A stretch of 64,000 bases of DNA from Ruaniaceae bacterium KH17 (GTDB taxonomy: Bacteria; Actinomycetota; Actinomycetes; Actinomycetales; Actinomycetaceae): NCBI GenBank assembly GCA_900199505.1, contig FZQV01000002.1:124001-188000 (forward strand). Reading direction: 5' to 3'. The number at the start of each line of letters is the position of its first letter. Positions within the stretch are counted from its first letter, which is position 1. A model generated the notes under the pieces. It was not told the DNA's origin. It did not search any database and was given only the letters and a program-made list of their open reading frames with translations. The position numbers were made by a program, and so were the translations under genes. Below, piece after piece: positions 1 to 9,592 of this stretch.

Positions 1-477
1 GCGGCGGGCATCTTCGTGGCCACGTATATCCCGTTTCTGGCCGGGTTCGCGGTGCTGATGGCGCATGAGCATAACGGAGCGGCGTTGGTGGCCACGTTCA
101 TCCTGCTCGTGGTTGGCAATGACACGGGCGGCTACGTCGTGGGCGTGTTGTTTGGGAAGCACCCTATCGCGCCGTCGATTAGCCCCAAGAAGTCGTGGGA
201 AGGCGCCGTCGGATCCTTCCTGCTGACCACTGCTGTGGCCGCAGTGGCGATGCACCTGTGGATGGATATTCCGCTCTGGTGGGCGCCAATTCTCGGTGTG
301 TTCATCGTGATCACCGCGACCACCGGGGATTTCGCCGAGTCGCTCCTGAAGCGCGATCTGGGGATCAAAGACTTCGGCATAATCCTTCCCGGCCACGGCG
401 GCATGATGGACCGACTCGATTCGCTTCTGCTGACGGCGCCCGCCGCCTGGCTGGTATTCACGGTGGGGGTGCGATGA
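1..477 (+). CDS. cdsA: Phosphatidate cytidylyltransferase (CDP-diacylglycerol synthase), 5' truncated
   Basis: The reading frame is open from base 1, so the N-terminal part lies outside the window. What remains is the C-terminal half of an integral membrane enzyme that makes CDP-diacylglycerol from phosphatidate and CTP. The family signature is clear: S-L-L-K-R-D, then K-D-F-G, then [11 protein letters not shown] near the C terminus. Three or more hydrophobic segments precede it. The stop overlaps the rlmN start (ATGA). CDP-diacylglycerol made here also feeds PgsA, encoded at 53502-54095. Confidence 0.95.
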   Translation, partial: AAGIFVATYIPFLAGFAVLMAHEHNGAALVATFILLVVGNDTGGYVVGVLFGKHPIAPSISPKKSWEGAVGSFLLTTAVAAVAMHLWMDIPLWWAPILGVFIVITATTGDFAESLLKRDLGIKDFGIILPGHGGMMDRLDSLLLTAPAAWLVFTVGVR

Positions 478-1634
478 CCGAGTTCGTTCCCGTCGAGTCG
501 CTCGACCCCGCGAAGCGGCTTCCGTTGCAGTTCACGGCGAAGCGCCGCGGCAAAGCGCCGCGGCATCTTGCGGATCTCGCACTGGCTGAGCGGCGTGAAC
601 TCGTTGCCGAGGCCGGCCTGCCGGCGTTTCGTGCGGAGCAGCTCTCACGGCACTACTTTGCGCATCTCACGCGCGATCCGGATGCAATGACGGATCTGCC
701 CGCGGCCCAACGTGAGTCGCTGTCGGACCTACTCCTGCCGGAGCTCGTGCGTGAGGTGACCGCCCTCGAAGCGGACGACGGTGCCACGATTAAGACCCTC
801 TGGGAGCTGTTCGACGGTTCCCGCGTGGAGTCCGTGCTGATGGCCTACCCGGGCCGTAACACGGTCTGCATCTCCTCCGAAGTGGGCTGCGGAATGGCCT
901 GCCCGTTCTGCGCCACCGGCCAGATGGGGTTAACTCGGAATCTCTCCACGGCCGAGATCGTGGAACAGGTGCGGCTGGCGGCAGCGGCTTGTGCGGATGG
1001 CACGCTTACTGGTGAACCAACGCGGCTCTCGAACATCGTGTTCATGGGAATGGGCGAACCACTCGCGAACTTCAAAGCCGTGATGGACGCCGTCCGCCGT
1101 CTCACCGATCCCGCACCGGAAGGTTTCGGCATCTCGGCGCGCTCCGTGGTGGTCTCCACCGTTGGCTTGGTTCCGGCGATCCGGAAGCTCCAGGCCGCCG
1201 GGATACCGGTGACGCTCGCGGTGTCCCTCCACGCTCCCGATGACGAACTGCGGGACAACCTGATCCCGATCAACTCGCGCTGGAAGGTGGGGGAGCTACT
1301 CGACGCCGCCCACGACTACTTCGAGGCCACTGGTCGCCGTGTCTCGATCGAGTACGCGCTGATCAAGGACATCAACGATCAGGCCTGGCGCGCGGATCTC
1401 CTGGCGCGCGAGCTCAACACGCGTGGCCGTGGCTGGGCGCACGTGAATCCGATTCCGCTCAACCCCACTCCCGGCTCGATGTGGACGGCTTCTGAGCCCG
1501 AAGTTGAGAGAAAGTTCGTCGAGACGCTGCGTGCTGCGGGAATTCGCACCACAGTGCGCGATACTCGTGGAAGTGATATCGATGGTGCGTGCGGTCAGTT
1601 GGCCGCCGCGGTTCTCACGGAAGGACGACGATGA
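474..1634 (+). CDS. rlmN: Dual-specificity 23S rRNA/tRNA adenine C2 methyltransferase RlmN
   Basis: This radical SAM enzyme methylates C2 of A2503 in 23S rRNA and A37 in some tRNAs. The 386-residue length fits the family. The [4Fe-4S] motif C-x3-C-x2-C is at C139, C143 and C146 (context [11 protein letters not shown]), followed by the GMGEP SAM-binding motif. The resolving cysteine is C373 in the GACGQL tail. The start ATG overlaps the cdsA stop and the stop overlaps the next start, both as ATGA, so it is translationally coupled in an operon. Confidence 0.97.
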   Translation: MTEFVPVESLDPAKRLPLQFTAKRRGKAPRHLADLALAERRELVAEAGLPAFRAEQLSRHYFAHLTRDPDAMTDLPAAQRESLSDLLLPELVREVTALEADDGATIKTLWELFDGSRVESVLMAYPGRNTVCISSEVGCGMACPFCATGQMGLTRNLSTAEIVEQVRLAAAACADGTLTGEPTRLSNIVFMGMGEPLANFKAVMDAVRRLTDPAPEGFGISARSVVVSTVGLVPAIRKLQAAGIPVTLAVSLHAPDDELRDNLIPINSRWKVGELLDAAHDYFEATGRRVSIEYALIKDINDQAWRADLLARELNTRGRGWAHVNPIPLNPTPGSMWTASEPEVERKFVETLRAAGIRTTVRDTRGSDIDGACGQLAAAVLTEGRR

Positions 1635-2167
1635 CAAACGTGTTCCCACGCGTCGGACGCTGGCATCGTGGCTACCACACCGAGCAGGTGGACGAGTTCT
1701 TCGACACCGCTCGGACCGGGTACGAGAACGATGAACTCGACGACGAAACCGTGCGGGCGGCGGCCTTCGACATGGTCGTGGATGGCTACCAGACCGCCGC
1801 CGTCGACGCGGCCATCGATCGACTCGAGGCCGCTGTGGTGCGCCGCAAGCGCGCCAGCCACGTGGCCGCCACGAGCGAAGAATCCTGGATGTCCCAGGCC
1901 GTACAGCGCGCCACTACGCTCTACCCGCGGCTGCAGCGTCCCGCCGGCGAGCGCTTCGCGGACGCGCGCGGCGTGGGCTATGCCAAGGATGACGTCGATG
2001 CGCTGTGTGAGAACCTGATCGACTACTTCGAGTCCGGCTCCGGCATCAGTTCGCAGCAGATCCGGCTGACCACTTTCGAGCTTGCGCGCGGCGAGAATGC
2101 CTATGATGAGGCCGTTGTGGATGCCTTCCTTGACCGTGCGGTCGAGGTGCTGCTGGCGGTCGAATGA
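1631..2167 (+). CDS. DivIVA-domain-like protein between rlmN and dxr
   Basis: A 178-residue protein with two copies of a short DivIVA-like pattern: [11 protein letters not shown] near residue 14, and [10 protein letters not shown] near residue 116. Each is followed by a segment ending in a similar x-A-V-V-D-A-F/A-I-D-R-L helix. Proteins of this kind often sit between rlmN and dxr in actinobacteria. No long coiled coil follows, unlike true DivIVA/Wag31, so a polar scaffold role is not shown. It is coupled by ATGA overlaps on both sides. Function unknown; the name reflects the sequence pattern only. Confidence 0.8.
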   Translation: MTNVFPRVGRWHRGYHTEQVDEFFDTARTGYENDELDDETVRAAAFDMVVDGYQTAAVDAAIDRLEAAVVRRKRASHVAATSEESWMSQAVQRATTLYPRLQRPAGERFADARGVGYAKDDVDALCENLIDYFESGSGISSQQIRLTTFELARGENAYDEAVVDAFLDRAVEVLLAVE

Positions 2168-3351
2168 GTCTGATTCTCCTCGGATCGACGGGGTCGATTG
2201 GGGTCCAGTCGCTCGACGTCGCTCGGCACGAAGGCATCGAGGTGATGGGGCTCGCCGCGGCGGGCAGTCGCATCGACCTGCTCGCCGAGCAGATCATCGA
2301 GTTTCATCCCGACGCCGTTGCGGTCGCCACCGCGGAGGCGGCCACGAACCTGCGTGCGGCCTTAGGCACAGCAGCGTCCGGCCTCGAGATTCTTGCGGGC
2401 CCGGACGCCGCCACCGAGCTCGCGGCGCGCGGCAACGATGCGTGTCAGGTCCTGAACGGCATGACCGGCGCGATCGGGCTGCGGCCCACCCTCGCGGCGT
2501 TGGACTCGGGCGCCCGACTGGCACTCGCCAACAAGGAATCGCTGGTGGTAGGTGCCGATCTGGTGACTCGGCACATGCGGCGTGACGGTCAGATCCTGCC
2601 GGTCGATTCCGAGCATTCGGCGATTTTCCAGGCGCTCGAATCGGGCCACCATGGACGCGGCCTCACCTGCTCGACGCGCGATGGCGCGAGCGAGGTGGAG
2701 CGGATCATCGTGACGGCCTCCGGCGGTCCGTTCCGCGGCCGGACCCGTGCCGAACTCGCCGAGGTAACGCCCGCGCAGGCCCTCAAGCACCCGAACTGGG
2801 AGATGGGTCCCGTGATCACGATCAACTCCTCGACCCTCATGAACAAGGCGCTTGAGGTGATCGAGGCGCATGTGCTCTATGACGTCGAGACGGTGGACGT
2901 GACCGTGCACCCGCAGTCGATGATTCACTCCCTGGTCGAGTTCGTGGATGGCTCCACGATCGCGCAGGTCTCGCCGCCGGACATGCGACTGCCGATCGCG
3001 CTCGCCCTGACCTGGCCGCGCCGGAGCTACCCTGCTCCGCACGTGGACTGGACCCAGAGCCATACGTGGACCTTCGAGCCCGTCGATTCGGAGACGTTCC
3101 CGGCGATCGAGTTGGCGCGTGCAGCCTACGCTGCCTCCGCCACGCACACCGCCGTCATGAACGCCGCGAACGAGGAGTGTGTGGACGCCTTCCTGAGCGG
3201 TCGCCTCGGCTACCTCGGCATCGTGGACACGGTGGCCGCCGTCGTCGAAGAACACGAGGGTATTCCGCGCGGCCAGGTGACGCTCGAGGCGCTCGATGAC
3301 GTCCAGGCGTGGGCACGGGCCCGGGCGCACGAACTGATGGGACGCGCATGA
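2164..3351 (+). CDS. dxr: 1-deoxy-D-xylulose 5-phosphate reductoisomerase
   Basis: Second enzyme of the MEP isoprenoid pathway; it converts DXP to MEP with NADPH. The protein (395 residues) opens with the NADPH-binding motif L-L-G-S-T-G-S-I-G, carries A-N-K-E-S and the metal-binding V-D-S-E-H-S region, and the S-S-T-L-M-N-K-A-L-E-V-I-E-A substrate-loop motif. Length is normal. Overlaps its neighbours by ATGA. ispG, also of the MEP pathway, lies one gene downstream, with the site-2 protease between them as in most actinobacteria. Confidence 0.97.
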   Translation: MSLILLGSTGSIGVQSLDVARHEGIEVMGLAAAGSRIDLLAEQIIEFHPDAVAVATAEAATNLRAALGTAASGLEILAGPDAATELAARGNDACQVLNGMTGAIGLRPTLAALDSGARLALANKESLVVGADLVTRHMRRDGQILPVDSEHSAIFQALESGHHGRGLTCSTRDGASEVERIIVTASGGPFRGRTRAELAEVTPAQALKHPNWEMGPVITINSSTLMNKALEVIEAHVLYDVETVDVTVHPQSMIHSLVEFVDGSTIAQVSPPDMRLPIALALTWPRRSYPAPHVDWTQSHTWTFEPVDSETFPAIELARAAYAASATHTAVMNAANEECVDAFLSGRLGYLGIVDTVAAVVEEHEGIPRGQVTLEALDDVQAWARARAHELMGRA

Positions 3352-4613
3352 GTTTTGCCGTTGGAATCATCATCCTTCTGCTCGGGGTGGTGCTCTCGAT
3401 CGGACTGCACGAGATCGGGCACATGCTTCCGGCCAAGTTGTGTGGCGTGAAGGTCCCCGAGTACTCGATCGGCTTTGGCCCCACGCTGTGGAAGACCAGG
3501 CGCGGCGAGACCACCTACTTCGTGAAGGCGATCCCGCTCGGCGGGTACGTCCGCATGGCCGGGATGTTGCCCCCAGCAAAGGGCGTGCCCGAACGAGACG
3601 CGAACGGCTACCTCTCGTGGGCCGAGGAGGCTCGCGAGGATGCACGTAAGGACATCGGTCCGGGCGAGGAGCACCGAGCGTTCAGCGCGCTAGCGGCGTG
3701 GAAGAAGCTGATCATCATGTTCGGCGGGCCGGTCACCAACTGGCTCCTCGCCGGAATCATTCTCGCGATCGTCTTCGCCGGCCTGGGTACCGCCGCCTAC
3801 ACCCCCACACTCACCTCCGTTCCCGAATGCGTGGCGTCGGCAGAGTGCGAGAATCCCGATGCGCCGGGCTACCTCGCCGGGCTCGAGGAAGGCGACCTGA
3901 TCGTCTCCTGGGGCGGGACCGCCGTCGCGAGTTGGGCGGACGTGACCGATGCCATCCGCAGTGGCGGCACCGAGGCAACCAGTGTGGTGGTGGAGCGCGC
4001 TGGCCAGGAACTCACACTCACGGTGACGCCACATCTCACCGAACGCGAGATCCTCGATGATGACGGCGACGTGGTCACCGCGGAGGTGCCGTTCGTGGGG
4101 ATCTCGCCGAGCATCGAGCTCCAGCGGCAGAGCCTCGCGAAGGTTCCCGGCGTCCTGTGGCAGGGAACCACGGCGACAGCCAGCGTAGTGACCTCGCTGC
4201 CAATCCAGCTCTGGAACACCGTGCAATCGCTCCTCGGGAACGAGCCGGATGCGGACCGCGAGGTGATCTCGCTGGTGGGCGTGGGGCAGATGGCCGGGTC
4301 GATTACGTCGGCCGAGTCCGAGAGCTACACCCTGGCGATGCGTGCGGTGGACATGCTCTCGCTCCTCGCCTCCCTGAACCTCGCGCTGTTTGTGTTCAAC
4401 ATGATCCCACTTCTCCCGCTCGACGGCGGCCACATCGCCGGCGCGCTGTGGGAGGGCATCCGGCGCGCCTTCGCAAAGGTAACGGGGCGCCCTGATCCTG
4501 GGCCCGTTGACCTCGCGCCACTGATGAAGGTGGGCTACTGGGTACTCGGCGCGCTCGTGCTCATGACTGTGATCTTGATGTGGGCGGATATCGCTTCGCC
4601 AATCGCCGGGTAA
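3348..4613 (+). CDS. rseP: Site-2 intramembrane zinc protease (RseP/Rip1 family, M50)
   Basis: A 421-residue membrane protease with the zinc motif H-E-I-G-H at residues 21-25 in the first membrane helix, a PDZ-like domain (about residues 170-240, A-G-L-E-E-G-D-L-I-V-S-W), and the third-ligand motif N-M-I-P-L-L-P-L-D-G-G-H near residue 350. Homologues cut membrane-bound anti-sigma factors and related substrates. Translationally coupled to dxr by ATGA. Its TAA stop forms the first three bases of the ispG -10 box. The membrane-tethered sigma protein at 23560-25782 is a conceivable substrate, but nothing in the sequence proves it. Confidence 0.95.
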   Translation: MSFAVGIIILLLGVVLSIGLHEIGHMLPAKLCGVKVPEYSIGFGPTLWKTRRGETTYFVKAIPLGGYVRMAGMLPPAKGVPERDANGYLSWAEEAREDARKDIGPGEEHRAFSALAAWKKLIIMFGGPVTNWLLAGIILAIVFAGLGTAAYTPTLTSVPECVASAECENPDAPGYLAGLEEGDLIVSWGGTAVASWADVTDAIRSGGTEATSVVVERAGQELTLTVTPHLTEREILDDDGDVVTAEVPFVGISPSIELQRQSLAKVPGVLWQGTTATASVVTSLPIQLWNTVQSLLGNEPDADREVISLVGVGQMAGSITSAESESYTLAMRAVDMLSLLASLNLALFVFNMIPLLPLDGGHIAGALWEGIRRAFAKVTGRPDPGPVDLAPLMKVGYWVLGALVLMTVILMWADIASPIAG

Positions 4614-4616
4614 TCT
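4611..4616 (+). promoter_or_regulatory. -10 box for leaderless ispG
   Basis: TAATCT, six bases (tgacac) before the GTG start of ispG. The first three bases are the stop codon of rseP. The spacing fits transcription starting at or very near the GTG, with no room for a Shine-Dalgarno site. Confidence 0.65.
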
Positions 4617-4622
4617 TGACAC

Positions 4623-5783
4623 GTGGCTATTCCAATCAATCTCGGCATTCCCACGGTGAAGGAAGAACCGCCGGTTCTCGCACCGCGTCAGCAGACCCGG
4701 CGGATTCGCGTAGGCGACGTCGAGGTGGGCGGCGGCGCACCGATCTCCGTGCAATCGATGACCACCACCAAGACCCACGACATCAACGCGACGCTTCAGC
4801 AGATCGCCGAACTCACGGCCGCGGGTTGCGACATCGTGCGCGTGGCCTGCCCCACGGATAAGGACGCGGAGGCACTGCCGATCATCGCGATGAAGTCGAA
4901 GATCCCGGTGATCGCCGATATCCACTTCCAGCCCCGATACGTGTTCGCCGCGATCGAGGCCGGATGCGGCGCGGTGCGTGTGAACCCCGGCAACATCAAG
5001 AAGTTTGACGATCAGGTCAAGGAGATCGCGCAAGCCGCGAAGGATCACGGCACCTCGATCAGGATCGGCGTGAACGCCGGCTCGCTCGACAAGCGCCTGC
5101 TGGAAAAGTACGGCAAGGCGACGCCCGAGGCGCTGGTCGAGTCCGCCGTCTGGGAGGCCTCGCTCTTCGAGGAGCACGGCTTCCACGATTTCAAGATCTC
5201 CGTGAAGCACAACGACCCGGTGGTCATGGTGCGCGCCTACGAGTTGCTGTCGGAGGCCGGCGATTGGCCGCTCCACCTGGGCGTGACCGAGGCCGGCCCC
5301 GCGTTCCAGGGCACCATCAAGTCCTCCGTGGCCTTCGGTGCCCTCCTCTCGAAGGGAATCGGTGACACGATCCGCGTCTCGCTCTCGGCTCCGCCGGTTG
5401 AAGAGGTCAAGGTGGGTAACCAGATCCTCGAGTCGCTGAACTTGCGCCCGCGCACGCTGGAGATCGTCTCCTGCCCGTCCTGCGGCCGCGCCCAGGTGGA
5501 TGTCTACGAGCTGGCCGACGCCGTCACGGCAGGTTTGGAGGGCATGACAGTGCCGCTTCGGGTCGCCGTGATGGGCTGCGTAGTAAACGGTCCGGGGGAG
5601 GCCCGCGAGGCCGATCTCGGTGTGGCCTCCGGTAATGGCAAGGGCCAGATCTTCGTGCGTGGCGAGGTGATCCGCACGGTTCCCGAGGACCAGATCGTGG
5701 AGACTCTGATTGAGGAGGCGAACCGCATCGCGGCCGAAATGGGCGAGGCGCCAGAAGGCGCCCCAATGGTTTCCGTGCGGTGA
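4623..5783 (+). CDS. ispG: 4-hydroxy-3-methylbut-2-enyl diphosphate synthase
   Basis: Iron-sulfur enzyme of the MEP pathway that reduces MEcPP to HMBPP. The protein has 386 residues, the normal short bacterial form without the plant-type insert. The cluster ligands are visible as S-C-P-S-C-G-R and, about 30 residues later, G-C-V-V-N-G-P-G-E. The R-x-G-x-N-x-G-S region lies in the TIM-barrel part. The GTG start is chosen because it follows a TAATCT box by six bases and gives the usual N terminus. Confidence 0.97.
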   Translation: MAIPINLGIPTVKEEPPVLAPRQQTRRIRVGDVEVGGGAPISVQSMTTTKTHDINATLQQIAELTAAGCDIVRVACPTDKDAEALPIIAMKSKIPVIADIHFQPRYVFAAIEAGCGAVRVNPGNIKKFDDQVKEIAQAAKDHGTSIRIGVNAGSLDKRLLEKYGKATPEALVESAVWEASLFEEHGFHDFKISVKHNDPVVMVRAYELLSEAGDWPLHLGVTEAGPAFQGTIKSSVAFGALLSKGIGDTIRVSLSAPPVEEVKVGNQILESLNLRPRTLEIVSCPSCGRAQVDVYELADAVTAGLEGMTVPLRVAVMGCVVNGPGEAREADLGVASGNGKGQIFVRGEVIRTVPEDQIVETLIEEANRIAAEMGEAPEGAPMVSVR

Positions 5784-6619
5784 GATGGTCGTTGCGCCCG
5801 AGCGGCGTACGGACGATGGGCGAGGATGATCAGCCCGAAGTTCGCGCGCTTTTCGAGGAGCACGCCATCACGTCGATCCTTGCCGCGCAGAACCTCGGGC
5901 GGACCACGCCGGGCTCGAAGTTCCTGATTGTGGGCGACCCGGGCGAGATCCGCGCCGTCGCATGGTCCGGGCACAATCTCGTGCCCGTTGGTGATCCCGA
6001 GGCGATGCCGTTGCTGGCGCGCCATCTGAAGCGCCGGCCGCGCCGCGCCACGTCGATCGTGGGGGAGCGGTCCGCCGTCATGCGGCTGTGGGACGAGGTG
6101 AGCGGCTCCTGGGGCCGGGCCCGGGAGACCCGCGCGAATCAGCCCGCGCTCGTGATCCGGGAAGATCCGCATATTGCGGGCGATGATCGGCTCCGTAACG
6201 CCGATCCGCGGGATTTTGACCTGCTGTTCCCGGCCGCCGTCGCGATGTTCACCGAGGAGGTGGGTTACGATCCCACACGCTCCGGCAGCGGCTACCCGCA
6301 CTACGTGCGCACGCTGATCGAGAATCGGCGCGCCTACCTGATCGTGGAGCCAATCGACGGCGTCCCCACCGTTGTGTTCAAAGCGGATATCGGCGCGCTC
6401 TGGGGTTCGGTAGCGCAGATCCAGGGGGTCTGGACGCATCCCCGCGTGCGCGGCCACGGCCTCGCCACGGCGGCGATGGCCGAGGTGGTGCGGCTCGTGC
6501 GCCAGGATCTGGCACCCGTGGTGAGCCTCTACGTCAACGATTACAACGAGGCCGCGCGCCGGGTCTACGAGAAGGTGGGCTTCCGCCACGAGGCCACGTA
6601 CGCCACGATCATGATCTAG
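5780..6619 (+). CDS. GNAT acetyltransferase with N-terminal DUF4081-type domain
   Basis: A 279-residue two-domain protein. The N-terminal half (V-R-A-L-F-E-E-H-A, then [15 protein letters not shown]) resembles the actinobacterial DUF4081 domain. The C-terminal half is a GNAT fold with an acetyl-CoA loop around [14 protein letters not shown] and a final [16 protein letters not shown]. The GTG start overlaps the ispG stop (GTGA). The position directly after ispG matches the mycobacterial order (Rv2868c-Rv2867c). The acceptor substrate is unknown. Confidence 0.88.
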   Translation: MRWSLRPSGVRTMGEDDQPEVRALFEEHAITSILAAQNLGRTTPGSKFLIVGDPGEIRAVAWSGHNLVPVGDPEAMPLLARHLKRRPRRATSIVGERSAVMRLWDEVSGSWGRARETRANQPALVIREDPHIAGDDRLRNADPRDFDLLFPAAVAMFTEEVGYDPTRSGSGYPHYVRTLIENRRAYLIVEPIDGVPTVVFKADIGALWGSVAQIQGVWTHPRVRGHGLATAAMAEVVRLVRQDLAPVVSLYVNDYNEAARRVYEKVGFRHEATYATIMI

Positions 6620-6648
6620 CGTCGCCGCAGAGTAGTGCGCGAACCGGG

Positions 6649-6654
6649 TAACCT
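6649..6654 (+). promoter_or_regulatory. -10 box for leaderless proS
   Basis: TAACCT, seven bases before the GTG at 6662. It supports GTG 6662 over the in-frame GTG at 6635 and the ATGs at 6668 and 6674. Confidence 0.6.
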
Positions 6655-6661
6655 TGGGCAC

Positions 6662-8434
6662 GTGCATATGAAGATGTCCAGCCTGTTCGTCCGTACCCTC
6701 CGTGAAGACCCCGCGGATGCCGAGTTGCCCAGCCACAAGCTGCTCGTGCGCGCCGGTTACATCCGCCGCAGCGCCCCCGGCGTCTACGCCTGGTTGCCGC
6801 TGGGCCTGAGAGTCTTGGCGAAGGTCGAGGCGATCGTGCGCGAAGGTATGGCCGAGATCAACGCCCAAGAGGTGCACTTCTCCGCGCTGCAGCCGCGGGA
6901 GCCCTATGAGGCCACGGGCCGCTGGGCGGATTACGGGCCCGGCCTGTTCCGGCTGAAGGACCGCCGCGAGAATGATTACCTCCTCGCGCCCACACATGAG
7001 GAGGCGTTTACGCTCCTGGTAAAGGACCTGTACTCCTCGTACAAGGACCTGCCGCTCGCGCTCTATCAGATCCAGACGAAGTTTCGGGACGAGGCGCGCC
7101 CCCGCGCGGGACTGTTGCGCGGTCGCGAGTTCATCATGAAGGACGCCTACTCTTTCGACATCGACGACGCCGGGCTGGACGTCTCCTACCAGGCGCAGCG
7201 CGATGCCTACGAGCGGATCTTCCAGCGCCTCGGACTCGACTACGTGATCTGCGCGGCGATGGCCGGCGCGATGGGCGGCTCGAAGTCCGAAGAGTTCCTG
7301 ATGCCCTGCGAGAACGGTGAGGACACCTTCGTGCGCTCACCCGGCGGCTACGCGGCGAACGTCGAGGCGGTCACCACGGTGGCACCTGCGCCGATCGATT
7401 ACTCGAATATCCAGCCCGCCCAGGCGCTGCACACGCCCGGCACTACCACAATCGCCACACTCGTGGCTCTGGCGAACGAGCAGTACCCGCGTGAGGACCG
7501 AGCCTGGACGGCCGCAGACACGCTCAAGAACGTCGTCGTCGCCCTGACACACCCGGACGGCGAGCGCGAGGTAATCGTGATCGGCGTGCCCGGCGATCGG
7601 GACGTGGACATGAAGCGCGCCGAGGCATCGCTGGCCCCCGCGCTCGTGGAGCCGGCCACCGAGGACGATCTGAAGAAGCACCCGGAACTCGTCGCCGGTT
7701 ACATCGGTCCGGCCGTGCTCGGACCGAACGCGGGGGAGGGCGCGGTGCGCTACCTGCTCGATCCCCGCGTGGTCGAGGGCACCAGCTGGATCACCGGCGA
7801 CAACCGCGTCGATTACCACGTGTACAACCTCGTGGCCGGCCGCGACTTTGTCGGTGACGGCTGGGTTGAGGCCGCCGAGGTGCGCGCCGGCGACCCCGCC
7901 CCGGATGGCTCCGGTCCGCTGGAGATGGCGCGCGGCATCGAGATCGGCCATGTGTTCCAACTCGGGCGGAAGTACGCTGACGCGCTGGGTCTCACCGTGC
8001 TGGATGAGAACGGAAAGTCCCGCGTTGTCACCATGGGCTCATACGGGCTCGGCGTCTCGCGCGCCGTGGCCGCGCTCGTGGAGACGCACCACGACGAGCA
8101 CGGTATCGTCTGGCCGATCCAGGTGGCACCCGCACACGTGCACCTGATCGCCACGGGCAAGGACCAGTCCGTGTTCGACGCCGCCGCGGCCCTCGCGTCC
8201 GAGCTGGATGCTGCGGGCATCGAGGTGCTTTACGACGATCGCGCGAAGGTCTCCGCCGGCGTGAAGTTCACGGACTCCGAGCTGATCGGCATCCCGTACA
8301 CCGCGGTGATCGGGCGTTCCTTCGCGGACGGCGTGATCGAGCTACGTGATCGGGCCACCGGTGAGCGCGTGGAACTCCCCGCCGACGGCGCCGCCGCGGC
8401 CGTGATTGAGAAGGTGCGGGCCGCGCTGAGCTAG
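6662..8434 (+). CDS. proS: Prolyl-tRNA synthetase
   Basis: Class II synthetase that charges tRNA(Pro). The 590 residues match the bacterial type with the inserted YbaK-like editing domain (about residues 225-400). Motif 2 appears around [19 protein letters not shown], and motif 3 around G-S-Y-G-L-G-V-S-R. The C-terminal anticodon-binding domain is present. The GTG start is set by the TAACCT box seven bases upstream. The stop codon overlaps, tail to tail, the stop of the minus-strand lipoprotein gene. Confidence 0.96.
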   Translation: MHMKMSSLFVRTLREDPADAELPSHKLLVRAGYIRRSAPGVYAWLPLGLRVLAKVEAIVREGMAEINAQEVHFSALQPREPYEATGRWADYGPGLFRLKDRRENDYLLAPTHEEAFTLLVKDLYSSYKDLPLALYQIQTKFRDEARPRAGLLRGREFIMKDAYSFDIDDAGLDVSYQAQRDAYERIFQRLGLDYVICAAMAGAMGGSKSEEFLMPCENGEDTFVRSPGGYAANVEAVTTVAPAPIDYSNIQPAQALHTPGTTTIATLVALANEQYPREDRAWTAADTLKNVVVALTHPDGEREVIVIGVPGDRDVDMKRAEASLAPALVEPATEDDLKKHPELVAGYIGPAVLGPNAGEGAVRYLLDPRVVEGTSWITGDNRVDYHVYNLVAGRDFVGDGWVEAAEVRAGDPAPDGSGPLEMARGIEIGHVFQLGRKYADALGLTVLDENGKSRVVTMGSYGLGVSRAVAALVETHHDEHGIVWPIQVAPAHVHLIATGKDQSVFDAAAALASELDAAGIEVLYDDRAKVSAGVKFTDSELIGIPYTAVIGRSFADGVIELRDRATGERVELPADGAAAAVIEKVRAALS

Positions 8435-9285
8435 GAGTTCGCCGGAACCGCGACGCCTTCGAGTGCGCCAAAGCTCTCTCCGAGAGCGACGGCTTGCTCT
8501 GCGGCCGCCTGCATGGCGGCCAACGTGCTGGCCGGGTCTGAGCTGCTCGCCGAGGCGACGAGAAGCTCGCGCGCAAGGCCAGCGAAGAGGGACCCCAAGT
8601 CGGCATCGATGGCCTCGTAGACGGCCTCCCGGGGGTCGTCCTCGGTCGCCGCAACGCCGAGCGCCTCTGCCGACGCTTCGGCCCAGGCGCGGAAGCGCGC
8701 CGAGTCGGCCTTCGCGGTGCTCTCTGTGCCGGCGGCGGCGTCCTGGGCGGCGACCGTGTCGAGGATGTATGCGGCTTCATCCAGTGCGCGAATGGTCGAG
8801 GGAACGGCCGTCACGACGAGCTCCGGCCACGTGGGCGCGAGCGGCTCTCCCAGTTCGCCACGAAGCGTGGCCTCGTCCGCGGTCCGGGAGAGCGCGATCA
8901 CCGAATACAACAGCGCGATCGGCGGTTCCTGAGCCGCAATCGATGCCTCGATGAGGTCGGGAGTTGTGGTCGCGAGCAGATCCGCGAGCTCACTCTCAGA
9001 GGTTGGGGCCGAGATGTCCGCGGACTGACGGGTGGGAGCGTCGGTGGGCCCATCGCCGTCGGGCCAGGCCTCCCATACGCCACCGAGCGCTACGAGTTGC
9101 TCGGCCGCATGCGCGGCAACCGGTGCGAAGCCCGCCTCGCTCAGAACTTCCGCCCTGAGGGCCTCGCGCTGCCGCACCACCTCCGCCGCCGAGGGCTCGG
9201 GTGGGGTGGGATCGGAGGTTTCTATGCGTACCCCGCAACCTGTGAGGAGGAGCAGGGTGAGAACGGGGGCAAGGAGGCGCTTCAT
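8431..9285 (-). CDS. Ala-rich lipoprotein, probably DUF4439/ferritin-like
   Basis: A 284-residue predicted lipoprotein. The signal peptide [17 protein letters not shown] has a lipobox L-T-G-C with the lipidated cysteine at residue 17. The rest is almost entirely helical and Ala/Glu-rich, like the ferritin-like DUF4439 proteins next to proS in other actinobacteria (Rv2844 beside proS in Mycobacterium). I infer the family from context and composition, not from metal ligands that I could assign with confidence. The start ATG is the one that gives a proper signal peptide; an upstream in-frame ATG would add 17 polar residues. Convergent with proS. Confidence 0.8.
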   Translation of the reverse strand: MKRLLAPVLTLLLLTGCGVRIETSDPTPPEPSAAEVVRQREALRAEVLSEAGFAPVAAHAAEQLVALGGVWEAWPDGDGPTDAPTRQSADISAPTSESELADLLATTTPDLIEASIAAQEPPIALLYSVIALSRTADEATLRGELGEPLAPTWPELVVTAVPSTIRALDEAAYILDTVAAQDAAAGTESTAKADSARFRAWAEASAEALGVAATEDDPREAVYEAIDADLGSLFAGLARELLVASASSSDPASTLAAMQAAAEQAVALGESFGALEGVAVPANS

Positions 9286-9359
9286 CACGGCAATAATCCC
9301 ACGGTCTCGATGCGGTTTCGCGAGCGGCACGCACACCGCGCGTCCATTATGTGGACTTG

Positions 9360-9376
9360 GTTATGATATCCATAAC
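9360..9376 (+). promoter_or_regulatory. Inverted repeat upstream of the sulfur operon
   Basis: GTTATG-atatc-CATAAC, six-base perfect arms around a five-base centre, in an AT-rich patch. It lies directly upstream of the -10 box at 9384 and covers the -35 region, so it could bind a regulator of the sulfur operon. No regulator gene was identified. Confidence 0.5.
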
Positions 9377-9383
9377 GAGTGGT

Positions 9384-9389
9384 TATTGT
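9384..9389 (+). promoter_or_regulatory. -10 box for the leader peptide and sulfur operon
   Basis: TATTGT, seven bases before the ATG at 9397. This is the same geometry as the leaderless promoters elsewhere in the window, so the transcript may begin on the leader peptide's first codon. Confidence 0.5.
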
Positions 9390-9396
9390 TTCGGTC

Positions 9397-9468
9397 ATGA
9401 GCAGGAGGACGGATCTGATGAGCCGCATGCAGCAGCGAATGTGTGGCTGCATGTGCGCCGAGGCCTGA
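9397..9468 (+). CDS. Cys/Met-rich leader peptide (attenuator uORF)
   Basis: A small ORF of 23 codons from ATG 9397, or 16 codons from the in-frame ATG 9418, which has its own AGGAGG at 9403-9408 spaced by nine bases. The 16-residue form reads MSRMQQRMCGCMCAEA: four Met and three Cys, with C-G-C-M-C near the end. Short Cys-rich leader ORFs, often leaderless, precede sulfur operons in mycobacteria and act by cysteine-responsive attenuation. The downstream genes here are sulfur genes, so the same role is inferred. Ribosome stalling at scarce Cys-tRNA would change folding of the 125-base region before the rhodanese gene. Confidence 0.7.
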   Translation: MSRRTDLMSRMQQRMCGCMCAEA

Positions 9469-9507
9469 ATCACTCCCTCATCGCGTGGATCATTCACGTG
9501 CTCAGCG

Positions 9508-9536
9508 GCGCCACGTACCTCCCGAGCGTGTGGCGC
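9508..9536 (+). promoter_or_regulatory. Hairpin in the sulfur-operon leader, CCTCC in its loop
   Basis: GCGCCAC (9508-9514) pairs with GTGGCGC (9530-9536), seven perfect base pairs. The 15-base loop contains CCTCCC (9518-9523), which is complementary to the leader's own AGGAGG. It is a plausible alternative structure in an attenuation switch. Confidence 0.45.
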
Positions 9537-9555
9537 GCGCCCGCTTGAGAGGACT

Positions 9556-9589
9556 GGTTCCGCAGTCGACGTATCAATCGAAAGGAACC
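9556..9589 (+). promoter_or_regulatory. Shine-Dalgarno-masking stem before the rhodanese gene
   Basis: GGTTCC (9556-9561) is exactly complementary to GGAACC (9584-9589), which overlaps the Shine-Dalgarno AAAGGAA of the gene starting at 9593. When paired, it would block initiation. This is the expected output element of a leader-peptide switch. Confidence 0.5.
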
Positions 9590-9592
9590 CCC

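Noticed and set aside
9351-9548. Alternative 65-codon open frame overlapping the sulfur leader
   Set aside because: It starts upstream of the probable transcription start, lacks a Shine-Dalgarno and has only one Cys; the Cys/Met-rich frame has better signals.
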